Assembly (NCBI GenBank): GCA_965601455.1
Contig: OZ271831.1
Span: 3,782,001 to 3,846,000, forward strand
DNA: 64,000 bases
Origin: JANQEU01 sp965601455
GTDB lineage: Bacteria > Bacteroidota > Bacteroidia > Cytophagales > Cyclobacteriaceae
Reading direction: 5' to 3'
Part shown: one piece after another, positions 45,434 through 54,496 of the stretch
Layout of the letters: every line of letters starts with the position of its first letter
Numbering within the stretch: the first letter of the stretch is position 1
Notes under the pieces: generated by a model
Told to the model about the DNA's origin: nothing
What the model saw: only the letters and a program-made list of their open reading frames with translations
Database searches by the model: none
Made by a program: the position numbers and the translations under genes

Positions 45434-46462
45434 TCATTCTTCATTTTCTACGCTGCGAACAATTCTATTATAAACCCTTTCCAATTGAATCCAGAAACTA
45501 CGCTTTCCACTGGTGTTCACAAACTGGATAATCACGGCATCCATATCAGCATGATACCGGGCAATGCTGGTATAGCCCGGTAACCAGCCGGTATGCTCAT
45601 ACTCGTAAATAGTTGAATAGAGAGCTTGCTCTTCCTCCGTAAATAAGGTTCCATCAATTAGTGACCTCAGAAATGATCCAACGTCCTCCGCTGTTGCCAC
45701 CATCGATCCACCAGGAAGCTTGTGATCCCAGCTTTTTAGACTGGGTCCCCACTCTTTTAGATATCCCTCCATCACTGCAGTAGAATCAACCTGGCTGTAA
45801 AGGCCAAAAGTGTTTTTCAAGCCAAGTGGAATAAGTATCTCCTCCTTGATATACTGATGATGAGAATAGCCAATTACCCTTTCTATTGCTTCAGCGATCA
45901 ATAAATAATTGGTATTCGAATACTTGTACTTCTTATTAGGTTCAAAATCAGCGGGTTTATCAAAAACCAATGCCGCAACGGTGAGATAATCATCATCCGT
46001 ATCTTCCTCAAAACCGGGTTCATCCCGGTATCCACGGATACCACTTCGATGTTGAAGCATCATTCTCAACGTTATTTCATCCGCATATTCAATTCTTCCC
46101 CTAACTTCAGGAATCAGCTCCGCTAGTGTACTCTCCAGCGATAATTGTTCACTGACGACAAGTTTCGCTGCTGCTGCTGCAATGTACAGTTTACTAATAC
46201 TCGCAATCTTGAAGAGTGAACGGGGGTTAGCCGGTATTTGCTCCTCCCGGTTATTGAAGCCAGCGCTATAAAAGGATGATTTCCCTGCCTTATTCACATA
46301 CACAATCATGCCGTCAAATCCACCTTCTATGGCCTTCTGCATTTCCTCCTGAACACTACCCGGGATGTAAAAAGGATTGTTCGTGCAGCCTGATAGTGAA
46401 AAGCAAACCAGTAATATCAAAGGGATTCCCCGGATAAGGACATTTCTTATTCGCATAGTCAT
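45434..46462 (-). CDS. beta-lactamase-fold serine hydrolase, lipoprotein (paralogue B)
   Basis: A 342-residue hydrolase with lipobox FSLSGC (cysteine 26). The catalytic motif SISK is at 88-91, YSN in YSNTNYLLI and HTG in EHTGW. It is a close paralogue of the protein at 27415, with near-identical blocks such as KSSFYSAGFNNRE and GYTSIARYH. The loop after the catalytic domain's middle (about 155-170, rich in Asp and Glu) is the most divergent part. ATG codons at 46462 and 46456 are both possible starts. The gap to the upstream sulfatase is 50 bases, so an operon is possible. Confidence 0.88.
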   Translation of the reverse strand: MTMRIRNVLIRGIPLILLVCFSLSGCTNNPFYIPGSVQEEMQKAIEGGFDGMIVYVNKAGKSSFYSAGFNNREEQIPANPRSLFKIASISKLYIAAAAAKLVVSEQLSLESTLAELIPEVRGRIEYADEITLRMMLQHRSGIRGYRDEPGFEEDTDDDYLTVAALVFDKPADFEPNKKYKYSNTNYLLIAEAIERVIGYSHHQYIKEEILIPLGLKNTFGLYSQVDSTAVMEGYLKEWGPSLKSWDHKLPGGSMVATAEDVGSFLRSLIDGTLFTEEEQALYSTIYEYEHTGWLPGYTSIARYHADMDAVIIQFVNTSGKRSFWIQLERVYNRIVRSVENEE

Positions 46463-46512
46463 GCATTTAATATGGCTAAAGGTACCTGGTTATGTTTTAA
46501 TCCACTCTTAAA

Positions 46513-48087
46513 TCAGTTCTTCCGCACGGGCAAAGGAATTCCACCAACATCCGCACCAACATCCCGTGGCTCGGCAAACCAGGCGAGCTTCCCTAATGTG
46601 GTCAATCCTGCTGGTAAGTTAATAGCATCCGGATGGGTCTCCATTAACTGAAGAAGCATCGCCTCTCGCAGTTCAACTGCTACTTCTGTGTTTTGAAGAA
46701 TCTTGTTTTCGGTTTCACCAGGATCATTAGTTAAATCAAAGAGCCATTCCTGTATTCCCGAAGGTTCATTTCCAGTCTTATACTCCAGGCCCAAATCTCT
46801 TTTCCCGGTATGAAATACATATTTCCATTCATCTGAGACCATCATTAGGAGATTGTCCTCGAGATATTCGGCAAACACATATTCTCGATGATCCCCGGCG
46901 CCGATCGTTATTGAATTCCAATGAGAAATACCCGTAGACCCTTTCATCCTATCTACTCCTAATGCGTCTACCAGGGTACCGGCCAAATCTGTCATGGAGA
47001 AAAGGGATTGGGAAACACCTGCCTTGATGGTAGAACCATTAAATAAAAGCGGAACCGAAATGGATTGTTCCCACATGGTATGCTTCTCTAAGCGACCATG
47101 ATCATATAATAGGTACCCATTGTCAGACGCATATACTACAAGTGTATTATCGGTGAGTCCAAGATCCTTCAGAGCTGCAAATAGCTTGCCCAGAGAGGAA
47201 TCCAGGTATTCAACAGAAGTGAGGTAAGATGCAATCGCACCCTTCTTTTCTCCCGGGGAGAATTGCTTAAATATTTCCGGAATCCATCTTTCATCTAAAG
47301 TAGAATGAGAAGGGATCTCGATTCTTGAGGTATCTATCCGATTGACAAATTCAACAGGAAAATCAAATGGTGCATGCGGTTCATGAGGAGCATACCATAG
47401 GAAAAATCGGTTGTCCTTGTTTCGATGTAGGAACTGAATCGCCTGATCATTCAGAAACGTTCCACGGCAATCTTTTTCGTAACAGTCAGCTGGTAAATAG
47501 GACGTATTCCAAATTGAGTGGAAGTCTCGGGATTCATAGTCAGCTTGTGTAGCAATCTTTTCGGGAATCGATTCTTTTTGGATCTTTCTTCTGTAGTCAC
47601 CGGTATCAATTATGGTATCGAATCCGAAGGTGGGTAAGTTGTCTTCATAAATATCTCCCCATATCCAGGAATTGAAATGACTTTTACCAATCAATCCGGT
47701 ACGAAATTCATGATCCTTGAGGTGTTCCGCGATGGTCTGATTGTTCACATCATTAAATGGAGTAAAAAGCAAGCTGACTCCCGTTGCATGAGGAAGTTTC
47801 CCGGTTAACATGCTTTGCCTTGACGCATTGCAAATCGGTGAATTGCAATAAGCTCTTGAGAAGCTAAGACTGCTACGAAATAGACTATCGAGGTTTGGGG
47901 TCTGTACTAAATCATGATTCCTAAAACCTGATGCGTATTTGCTATGATCATCGGCGAGGATAACTAAAACATTAGAGTAGGTAAAGGGTTTCTCCGTAGA
48001 CTCCTCTAGAGCACAGCTCGCTAACATAATAACAAGCATTAGGAATAAGAGACTACTCTTTATGTTATTCTTTAAAATGCCAGACAT
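46513..48087 (-). CDS. Cys-type sulfatase, lipoprotein
   Basis: A 524-residue sulfatase/alkaline-phosphatase-superfamily enzyme. The lipobox is MLASC (cysteine 25). Metal ligands lie in LVILADDHSKYASG (Asp46, Asp47). The formylglycine motif is C86-x-A88-x-R90 within CNASRQSMLTG, so the catalytic residue is a cysteine that needs the formylglycine-generating enzyme. The later motifs GKSHFN and YASDNGYLLYDHG supply further metal and sulfate ligands. It is probably surface or periplasmic, desulfating marine polysaccharides or a similar substrate. No sulfatase-maturase is encoded in this window. Confidence 0.92.
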   Translation of the reverse strand: MSGILKNNIKSSLLFLMLVIMLASCALEESTEKPFTYSNVLVILADDHSKYASGFRNHDLVQTPNLDSLFRSSLSFSRAYCNSPICNASRQSMLTGKLPHATGVSLLFTPFNDVNNQTIAEHLKDHEFRTGLIGKSHFNSWIWGDIYEDNLPTFGFDTIIDTGDYRRKIQKESIPEKIATQADYESRDFHSIWNTSYLPADCYEKDCRGTFLNDQAIQFLHRNKDNRFFLWYAPHEPHAPFDFPVEFVNRIDTSRIEIPSHSTLDERWIPEIFKQFSPGEKKGAIASYLTSVEYLDSSLGKLFAALKDLGLTDNTLVVYASDNGYLLYDHGRLEKHTMWEQSISVPLLFNGSTIKAGVSQSLFSMTDLAGTLVDALGVDRMKGSTGISHWNSITIGAGDHREYVFAEYLEDNLLMMVSDEWKYVFHTGKRDLGLEYKTGNEPSGIQEWLFDLTNDPGETENKILQNTEVAVELREAMLLQLMETHPDAINLPAGLTTLGKLAWFAEPRDVGADVGGIPLPVRKN

Positions 48088-48097
48088 GGAGAAGTCG

Positions 48098-48781
48098 TCA
48101 ATTTTCTTCCTCAGGCCGTATCCCGAAAATGAAAAGGTAACCGATCATCCAAAACTCTCCTATTGTTGCCGGAATAGTGAAATAATCAGCAAAGGAGTTT
48201 TCAGGCACCAGGTAAATAATCACCACACTGATCACATAACCGACTCCACCCAGAATTAACGTCCTTCCCAGCCATACTGGCATTCTATTGGAACTAGTCA
48301 CAATATATCCCAGTGGAATTAACCAAAGACCAAAGAAAATACCTCCAACGCCCCAGGCATTAGTCGATAAGCTACTCAGTAGCTCTATTAGCATGACTTT
48401 GTCGTACACTGTTTCGGAGGCATTGGCAATTCCAATAGCAGAACCCATTGCAATCGCGCTGATCATGATCACCACCGCATTTACCATCCCCCAGATTCCA
48501 ACTGCCCAAGCAGCCCATTCGTTAACACCTCTGAATAATTTATAAAACCAGAAAGCCGTGAGAGCTTGAGACAGTATTACACCGAATTCAAGTAACAGTC
48601 TCGTTCTGGCCAGAGACTCCTGCTCAATCAGGTTCGATAGGGTTTTGTTAGGATCGGCATCAAATATCTGAGAATGAAAAACCAGAAACCCTAGAATACC
48701 AGTAATGGCCATCATTAAATACCAAAATCCCGCTAATCTGGCCGTTACCATCAATTGCTTTTGATCTTCGTAACCCAACAT
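48098..48781 (-). CDS. DUF4386 membrane protein (second copy)
   Basis: A 227-residue protein with about six helices and the DUF4386 pattern RLAGFWYLMMAITGILGFLV, ARTRLLLEFGVILSQALTAFWFYKL and GVGGIFFGLWLIPLGYIVTSS. It is diverged from the DUF4386 protein at 22325. It precedes the sulfatase on the same strand with a 10-base gap, so it is probably co-transcribed. Function unknown. Confidence 0.82.
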   Translation of the reverse strand: MLGYEDQKQLMVTARLAGFWYLMMAITGILGFLVFHSQIFDADPNKTLSNLIEQESLARTRLLLEFGVILSQALTAFWFYKLFRGVNEWAAWAVGIWGMVNAVVIMISAIAMGSAIGIANASETVYDKVMLIELLSSLSTNAWGVGGIFFGLWLIPLGYIVTSSNRMPVWLGRTLILGGVGYVISVVIIYLVPENSFADYFTIPATIGEFWMIGYLFIFGIRPEEEN

Positions 48782-49023
48782 ATGATACTTTCTCTTTTGA
48801 ATTATTCTATGGCTATGTTACGATTTAAAGCCGAATATCTCTAATAACTACCTTCGATTTTTCAGCTCTGAAAGCCTAATCCACCATTTCCCATCAACTT
48901 CCAAAAAGCATTCGTGCATTAAAAATGTTTAAAAATGATTGGATTTTGAAAACAAGAGGAATAACAATCCGTTTTCAGTAACATTTGACTTTAACATCTA
49001 GATCAAAACTCAAAAGACCACAC

Positions 49024-49596
49024 ATGAACTATTCAAAAATCATCGCCTTAATCTTATTTATTTCGCTTCAGAATCAAGTGTCGGCACAAACTGCCACCAT
49101 TGAATACAATCTCAATGGAAGGGATTTAAGTGAAACCTCGAATAACCCTTTTAAAAAATACATCGGAGAATGGACCTTGAAAAACGACGACTGGACGCAG
49201 GATTGGGGTTATGGTATCGATTCCATCAAAATTCCAGGGCATCACACCATCACTCAACAGCTCAATACAGACAACAGCCTACTTTCCATCATCGACGGAC
49301 CAGAACCCAATGGACATATTTTTTGGTCCTACAATCCAAATACAGGAGAAGTGTATCATTTATCCAGCTTCGGAACCATAAGAGCCGGAAATGGGCAGGG
49401 AACAGTCAACGGAAATGGAGATGTCCAACTGAAAATAAAATTTGAGGGAGAACCGGAGGATACCTATCGAATCTACAATTACCGGTGGATCAATGAGGAT
49501 GAATATCATATGAAGTCCGTGCAGTTTAGAGAAGATGATCAACCAACCGGACTTTTTTACGAGGGGACGTTCGTACGAATCGGTTACAACGAATAG
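49024..49596 (+). CDS. exported protein of unknown function (DUF1579-like)
   Basis: A 190-residue protein from the ATG at 49024, where a signal peptide begins (MNYSKIIALILFISLQNQVS); a TTG at 48985 would add 13 residues. The body resembles the lipocalin-like DUF1579 fold: KKYIGEWTLKNDDWTQ, then IFWSYNPNTGEVYHLSSFG and VNGNGDVQLKIKFEGE, closing with WINEDEYHMKSVQFREDD. Such proteins are small ligand-binding barrels. No enzyme motif is seen. It converges with the T9SS surface protein, separated by a strong hairpin. Confidence 0.65.
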   Translation: MNYSKIIALILFISLQNQVSAQTATIEYNLNGRDLSETSNNPFKKYIGEWTLKNDDWTQDWGYGIDSIKIPGHHTITQQLNTDNSLLSIIDGPEPNGHIFWSYNPNTGEVYHLSSFGTIRAGNGQGTVNGNGDVQLKIKFEGEPEDTYRIYNYRWINEDEYHMKSVQFREDDQPTGLFYEGTFVRIGYNE

Positions 49597-49680
49597 TAAT
49601 AAATCGTTATTGAGAATCTTAGTCCGGATATTTACTACCTTATTTTCAAAATTCAAGTATCCTTAGAAGCTGTAAACGTA

Positions 49681-49707
49681 AAAAAGCAGCCTTCTCCAAA
49701 GGCTGCT
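49681..49707. terminator. Rho-independent terminator between convergent genes
   Basis: AGCAGCCTT (49685-49693) and AAGGCTGCT (49699-49707) form a perfect 9-bp stem with a 5-base loop. The A run on the left gives a TTTTT tail on the minus strand, so it mainly serves the T9SS-protein gene. Confidence 0.85.
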
Positions 49708-49749
49708 TCTCGTTGCTGCAGAAATGGATGTAACACCCAAATTCTTTGA

Positions 49750-52700
49750 TCACTCGATGACCAGCTTTCGAGTAATTATACCTTTTACATCCTCGTACTT
49801 TACCAGGTAAATTCCTTTTGAAAAACCGCTGACATCTATGACATTAGACTTATCCGCTGATTGCTCCACCAGGGTTTTACCCTGTAAGTCCACCACCTGA
49901 ATGACACCATTGCCACCTGGTGTATGAATAGTCAGGAAGGTGTTTGCTGGATTAGGGAAAAGAACCAAAGTCAATGATTCTTCAATGCCCAATACTGTTT
50001 CTATTGTTAATTCTCCATCAATCAAAATGTATTCATACAAGTCATCCACACCTTCTTCCCAGGTGATCGGATAGGTACCAATAGTGCTTTCAGAGTTGGC
50101 ATCGGTAATCAGCGTGGGAGGATTGTCTAGTACAGACTCACTTTCACCTAGTTTAAAGCCAGTCACCTCGTAGGTCAATGTTGGAATCTCTTCCCCTTCT
50201 GTGATGATCAGGTCATCCGCAGTGAAGGTCAGCGGAGCTTTTGTTACAGTGAATTTTTGACTGACAGGTACGGCTGGATTAAATAAATCATCACCTATCT
50301 GGGTTGCAATCACTGTGTAATTGCCAATTCCTTGGACAGTTAGTACTCCATCGGTGATCGAACCAACGCCTTCATTCAATTCATACGTTATATCCAGATC
50401 GCTGGTGACCGTAGCAGCTAGTGTTACCAGGTCACCATACCTTACATCATCTGGACTTTCAAAGCTGATTTCTTGATTACTTTTTGCACTATTTATGACT
50501 TCAAAAGTCAAGGTTATCGTATCTGCAGAATTGAAGTTCTGATTACCTGGTTGAGTAGCTGCTACCCTATAAGTACCCACAGCATTCAAGGTAAGGGTGT
50601 TACCGGAAATCGATCCATCTCCACCAATTAATACATAATCCAGGGACAATCCGGATGAGACGCTTCCTGCCAAGGTCAAGGTATTTCCCTCAGCCAGATC
50701 GACCGAATCCTGAAGCTCAAATGCTATGATTTGATCTGCCTTCAGTATGGTTAAAGTATCATCCTGTAGTGTCACCTGGTAGTTGCCTTGTCGGTTATCT
50801 GGATCAATAAGCCCCGCAGTAATCACATACTTACCAGCATCTGAATTGGCGGTGGCCGACGTATTGAATGATCCTTCGATAGCATCATTATTGGTGATAC
50901 CCAATATCGATCCATCCAGGGTCGGAATAGCCTCACCATAGTTAATCGTCTTGGAATTTGCGGTAATAATCAGAGTAGCTTGATTAACTGTTAGCGTACC
51001 AGCGTTCACTAACGTATCATAATTTCCTAGTTTATTGTCCGGATCCGAAAGTGTGGCGGTGATGTCAAAGACTCCTGAAGAGCTACCATCGGCGGCGGTA
51101 GCATAACTAGCGTTAATATTTTCACCGTTTACTACACCAAGTATTGTGCCGTCCAAAGTCGGAATGGATTCTCCGTAGGTTATGGATTTGTCATTCGGAG
51201 TAACACTTAATAGAGCATTTTGGATGGTGATAGTACCGTCGATGTAGGTTATATCGTAATTTGAATCTGTTGTCCCGGTCACGGTAATCGGATAAGATCC
51301 TGCTGTAGTGAAATTATCAACCATGGTGGATACGGTAATGGTAGCAGATAAATCATTTTCAGATTCACCATTGACAAAACCCGAGTAAGAAACCGATAAA
51401 TCCGGACTAGAACCATAGGTCATGGTCTGATCCGGCATTGTGGCGGTGAGTGGTGCTTTCGACACTACTATTTGCGAAAGGGCATTCGCTCCTGCTATGC
51501 AAGTAGCTCGGTCCGCGGCCGCAGATTGAACAAAGAAACCATCTGTTATTGCCAAACTCGGAACGAAAACCAATCCTGCTAGACCTTCCGCAAGAGTAAT
51601 ATAATCTCCCTCATTGATCCTTGTAACCCCATCGTTTTTAAACAAAGATCCAAATCCAATGTCCGGGAAATAAAAATGATTGGCCACCATATCCGTTGGA
51701 TCGGGTGAAATCATTATGTTGGTGGCTGTGGATCCGTAAATTGTATTGAAGTCAGAAACTATAGGGGTTTTGGTTTCATCAGGTTCGCTGACTACCACAT
51801 TCGACCAAATAATACGTTCACAGCCATTTTCATCCTGGGCGGTAATGTCATAAGTGCCCGCTAATAGACCCGTGATTGGGGAAGGAGCAAAATTTGAACC
51901 ATCAATGCTGAATCCTATTATTCCTATACCTCCAGTTGCCGAGATGGTAATTGAACCGCTTGCCTCTCCATTGCAAATGGCATCAGTCACCACCCCAACG
52001 TCAAGTGTCAGTTGATCAGGTTCTTCCACGTCAATTGTACTGGAAACCACACATCCATTAGCATCTCTTATATACCCCGTATAGCTTCCAGTCGATAAGC
52101 CGCTAAACGTACTATTCGATACATAAGTGCTACCATCGATGCTGTACTCATAGGGTGCCACTCCTCCGGAACCGGTCAAGTCTATCTGCCCGTTTGATTC
52201 ACCAAAACACTGATTGTCTATCCTAGTCATAGACAAGTTAAGGTCGGAACCTGTGACAGTTAATGTAACGGTCGAATCCAAACCACTGGCACTTGCCGTG
52301 AACGTTTCGACGTAAGTACCCGGTGCTGTAATAGTCTGGGTACCGAAAGAAATGGAACCTGCTGGACAAAGCTGCATGCTTGAGCTCTCCGTGTAGGAGA
52401 GGTCAAAATACCGAACGACACCCCCGCGTGTCTCTGCCCGGGAAGCAATTAACAATTTACTACCTTCCAAAGCGATATTATTCCCAAAAAATGCCCCATC
52501 AGGCAAGTATTGAAAGCCATCTATTTCAATGCTTTCACCAGTTGCGTCGTTAATAATTTGCACCACTCCAACCGGAAGTGAATTTCCTGACGTAGGTCCA
52601 ACTGATGAACCACTACCGTGAACCATCAACCGGTTTTGGATCTGCAATCCATTGAAGTCAGCATGTCCGCTAAAACCAGAATTCAAATAGTAACTGGGAA

Positions 52701-53643
52701 ACTGCCGGAGAATGACTTCGTTCGTATTGATATTGGTCGACCAATTTTGGTTCTCCCTTTCGAATACATACGCTGACATGCTGTTTGCAGTACTGTATGT
52801 AACCACTAGATCTCCATCAGATACTAATCCTCCACCGAAAGAAAGTCCGGCTGCGCGATCAGAACCGAGCAGTATCAAATCCTCCGCTGTTGAATTGGCC
52901 CATATGCCAGATACGGGTCTGTCATAAATATGCAAGGTGCCAGCATTGGATCCGGTTAACGCGGAGGCTGCAATAAAATCATCACCCAAAATCGCTGAAA
53001 ATCCTAAAAAATCGGCAATTCCTACATTTGTACTGTACAACTCTGCGCGAAGAAAAGCGCTTGACCATGATGCACCTGATTTTTCATAGACATACATCTT
53101 TCCACCATTGGCAACAGTACCTGCATCTTCATATGGGGCACTCACAAGGATTTCAGAGCCATTAAAATCGACATTTATGCCAAATGCGGAGGCATTCGAC
53201 GAATTTACCGGAGCAGGAGAAGTCAGCTTTATGGTCTCGGTCATATTTGTCCACCCAGCTACCGGCTTTTCGAAAATGTAGGCACCCTGAAGAGCAAAAT
53301 CGACAGCTCCATTTCCTACTACCACTACATCTCCAACAAATGCGACAGAAGTCCCAAATTTTTTATCGGTAGCGGCATCACTCGCTGTCAATTTGGCAAC
53401 CTCCACCCATTGATTTGCACCACTTAATTCAAACACATAGACCGCCCCACTGACGCCATTGTGCCTGGGGGCGGAAATCGCTACAAAATCACCGCTTATG
53501 GCCATATCATATCCAAAATTGTCGGTATTTCCTGTGCCATTCGGAGTATCGCTTCCGCGAAAAGTTTGCAACTCGGACAACGTTTGACTGTATGCTGAAA
53601 GTGAAAAGCAAAGCGACAGAGTAGCGAGCATAATTCTAGTCAT
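49750..53643 (-). CDS. large T9SS-exported surface protein with FG-GAP, SprB-like and MBG repeats
   Basis: A 1297-residue protein from the ATG at 53643, where a signal peptide begins (MTRIMLATLSLCFSLSAYS); 53664 is an earlier in-frame start. The N-terminal third (about 25-430) has FG-GAP-like blade repeats such as GYDMAISGDFVAISAPRHNG. Residues about 460-620 carry two SprB-type modules (CFGESNGQIDLTGSGGVAPY and then AICNGEASGSITISATGG). MBG-type repeats follow (TYGSSPDLSVSYSGF, TYGESIPTLDGTILGV, NYGEAIPTLDGSILGI and a last ITEGEEIPTLTYEVTGF) with two Ig-like modules between. The end VLFPNPANTFLTI to KGIITRKLVIE is a type A T9SS sorting domain. It lies downstream of a LytTR two-component pair on the same strand. 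Confidence 0.93.
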   Translation of the reverse strand: MTRIMLATLSLCFSLSAYSQTLSELQTFRGSDTPNGTGNTDNFGYDMAISGDFVAISAPRHNGVSGAVYVFELSGANQWVEVAKLTASDAATDKKFGTSVAFVGDVVVVGNGAVDFALQGAYIFEKPVAGWTNMTETIKLTSPAPVNSSNASAFGINVDFNGSEILVSAPYEDAGTVANGGKMYVYEKSGASWSSAFLRAELYSTNVGIADFLGFSAILGDDFIAASALTGSNAGTLHIYDRPVSGIWANSTAEDLILLGSDRAAGLSFGGGLVSDGDLVVTYSTANSMSAYVFERENQNWSTNINTNEVILRQFPSYYLNSGFSGHADFNGLQIQNRLMVHGSGSSVGPTSGNSLPVGVVQIINDATGESIEIDGFQYLPDGAFFGNNIALEGSKLLIASRAETRGGVVRYFDLSYTESSSMQLCPAGSISFGTQTITAPGTYVETFTASASGLDSTVTLTVTGSDLNLSMTRIDNQCFGESNGQIDLTGSGGVAPYEYSIDGSTYVSNSTFSGLSTGSYTGYIRDANGCVVSSTIDVEEPDQLTLDVGVVTDAICNGEASGSITISATGGIGIIGFSIDGSNFAPSPITGLLAGTYDITAQDENGCERIIWSNVVVSEPDETKTPIVSDFNTIYGSTATNIMISPDPTDMVANHFYFPDIGFGSLFKNDGVTRINEGDYITLAEGLAGLVFVPSLAITDGFFVQSAAADRATCIAGANALSQIVVSKAPLTATMPDQTMTYGSSPDLSVSYSGFVNGESENDLSATITVSTMVDNFTTAGSYPITVTGTTDSNYDITYIDGTITIQNALLSVTPNDKSITYGESIPTLDGTILGVVNGENINASYATAADGSSSGVFDITATLSDPDNKLGNYDTLVNAGTLTVNQATLIITANSKTINYGEAIPTLDGSILGITNNDAIEGSFNTSATANSDAGKYVITAGLIDPDNRQGNYQVTLQDDTLTILKADQIIAFELQDSVDLAEGNTLTLAGSVSSGLSLDYVLIGGDGSISGNTLTLNAVGTYRVAATQPGNQNFNSADTITLTFEVINSAKSNQEISFESPDDVRYGDLVTLAATVTSDLDITYELNEGVGSITDGVLTVQGIGNYTVIATQIGDDLFNPAVPVSQKFTVTKAPLTFTADDLIITEGEEIPTLTYEVTGFKLGESESVLDNPPTLITDANSESTIGTYPITWEEGVDDLYEYILIDGELTIETVLGIEESLTLVLFPNPANTFLTIHTPGGNGVIQVVDLQGKTLVEQSADKSNVIDVSGFSKGIYLVKYEDVKGIITRKLVIE

Positions 53644-53752
53644 GATACAATTTTTTATAAGCAAATTGCAATGAACCCTTTTGACAGAATCGCTACTTTA
53701 ATAAGCGCTGGGGTACTTCTAATGAACGCATGGTTCACTTTAAGGAAATACC

Positions 53753-54496
53753 TTAATGCAAACCCAGCTGGTCAAGACTCCGCATGAATTGCTCTTTCTT
53801 ACGCTGTGAAATTCCCACTTCGGCCCCATCAGACATTAAAACCGACCCTCCATCAGATTTTAAAACCTGGTGAACATGAGTGAGGTTAATCATATGTGAT
53901 TTATGAATACGAATGAATCCAAAAGGAGATAATAGATCTTCATAGTACCCCATGGTTTTTGAGATAATAACTTTCTCCTTTTCGGTATAAAAGATCGTGT
54001 AGCTCTGATCCGACTCACAACGGATGATTTCATTGATCTTAAAAATGTAAATCTTGTCTTGCGTTTTGAGGATCAGCTGTTGATCCTGGTCTTCGGCTGC
54101 CAGGTTGGCTTTTAGTGTATCCACCGACACCCGATCATGTGATGAAAGTGTATTTTGTACCTTCTCAATCGCCTCTTGTAGTGCACTAAACTTAATGGGC
54201 TTGAGTAGGTAATCCACGGCACTAAATTTGAAGGCATTCAAGGCGAATTCCTGGTGCGCAGTGACAAATACAATTTTGAAAGAAATTTCATCGAAAAGGT
54301 CGAGGAGTTGAAAGGAATTTTGATGTCCAAGTTTGATATCCATCAGGACTAATTCCGGATGAGATTCCAAAATTGCATCATATGCTGTTTGAACATTCCC
54401 TGCCGACCCAACTACTTCTACCGGTAGCTCTTTCAGCATCTCAATCATTCCTGCCAGAACATTTCGCTCATCCTCAACTACAAATACCTTCATCAT
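53753..54496 (-). CDS. LytTR-family response regulator
   Basis: A 247-residue regulator, taken from the ATG at 54496 that overlaps the kinase stop (ATGATGA region, 54493-54496). The receiver domain has the acidic pocket VVEDE and the phosphoacceptor aspartate in LVLMDIKLG, with the conserved lysine in DYLLKPIKF. The C-terminal LytTR DNA-binding domain (about 140-247) shows ILKTQDKIYIFKINEIIRCES and FIRIHKSHMINL. Its cognate kinase is the overlapping upstream gene. The next gene on the strand, 109 bases on, is the large T9SS surface protein, which may be a target. Confidence 0.92.
   Translation of the reverse strand: MMKVFVVEDERNVLAGMIEMLKELPVEVVGSAGNVQTAYDAILESHPELVLMDIKLGHQNSFQLLDLFDEISFKIVFVTAHQEFALNAFKFSAVDYLLKPIKFSALQEAIEKVQNTLSSHDRVSVDTLKANLAAEDQDQQLILKTQDKIYIFKINEIIRCESDQSYTIFYTEKEKVIISKTMGYYEDLLSPFGFIRIHKSHMINLTHVHQVLKSDGGSVLMSDGAEVGISQRKKEQFMRSLDQLGLH

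Noticed and set aside
53670..53727. AATGAAC repeated 51 bases apart before the T9SS gene as a LytTR-box pair
   Set aside because: Typical LytTR sites are closely spaced direct repeats; the distance and short match are not convincing.
53740..53756. Small hairpin TTAAGG-aaata-CCTTAA over the stop of the LytTR regulator gene
   Set aside because: Only six AT-rich pairs and no T run; too weak to call a terminator.
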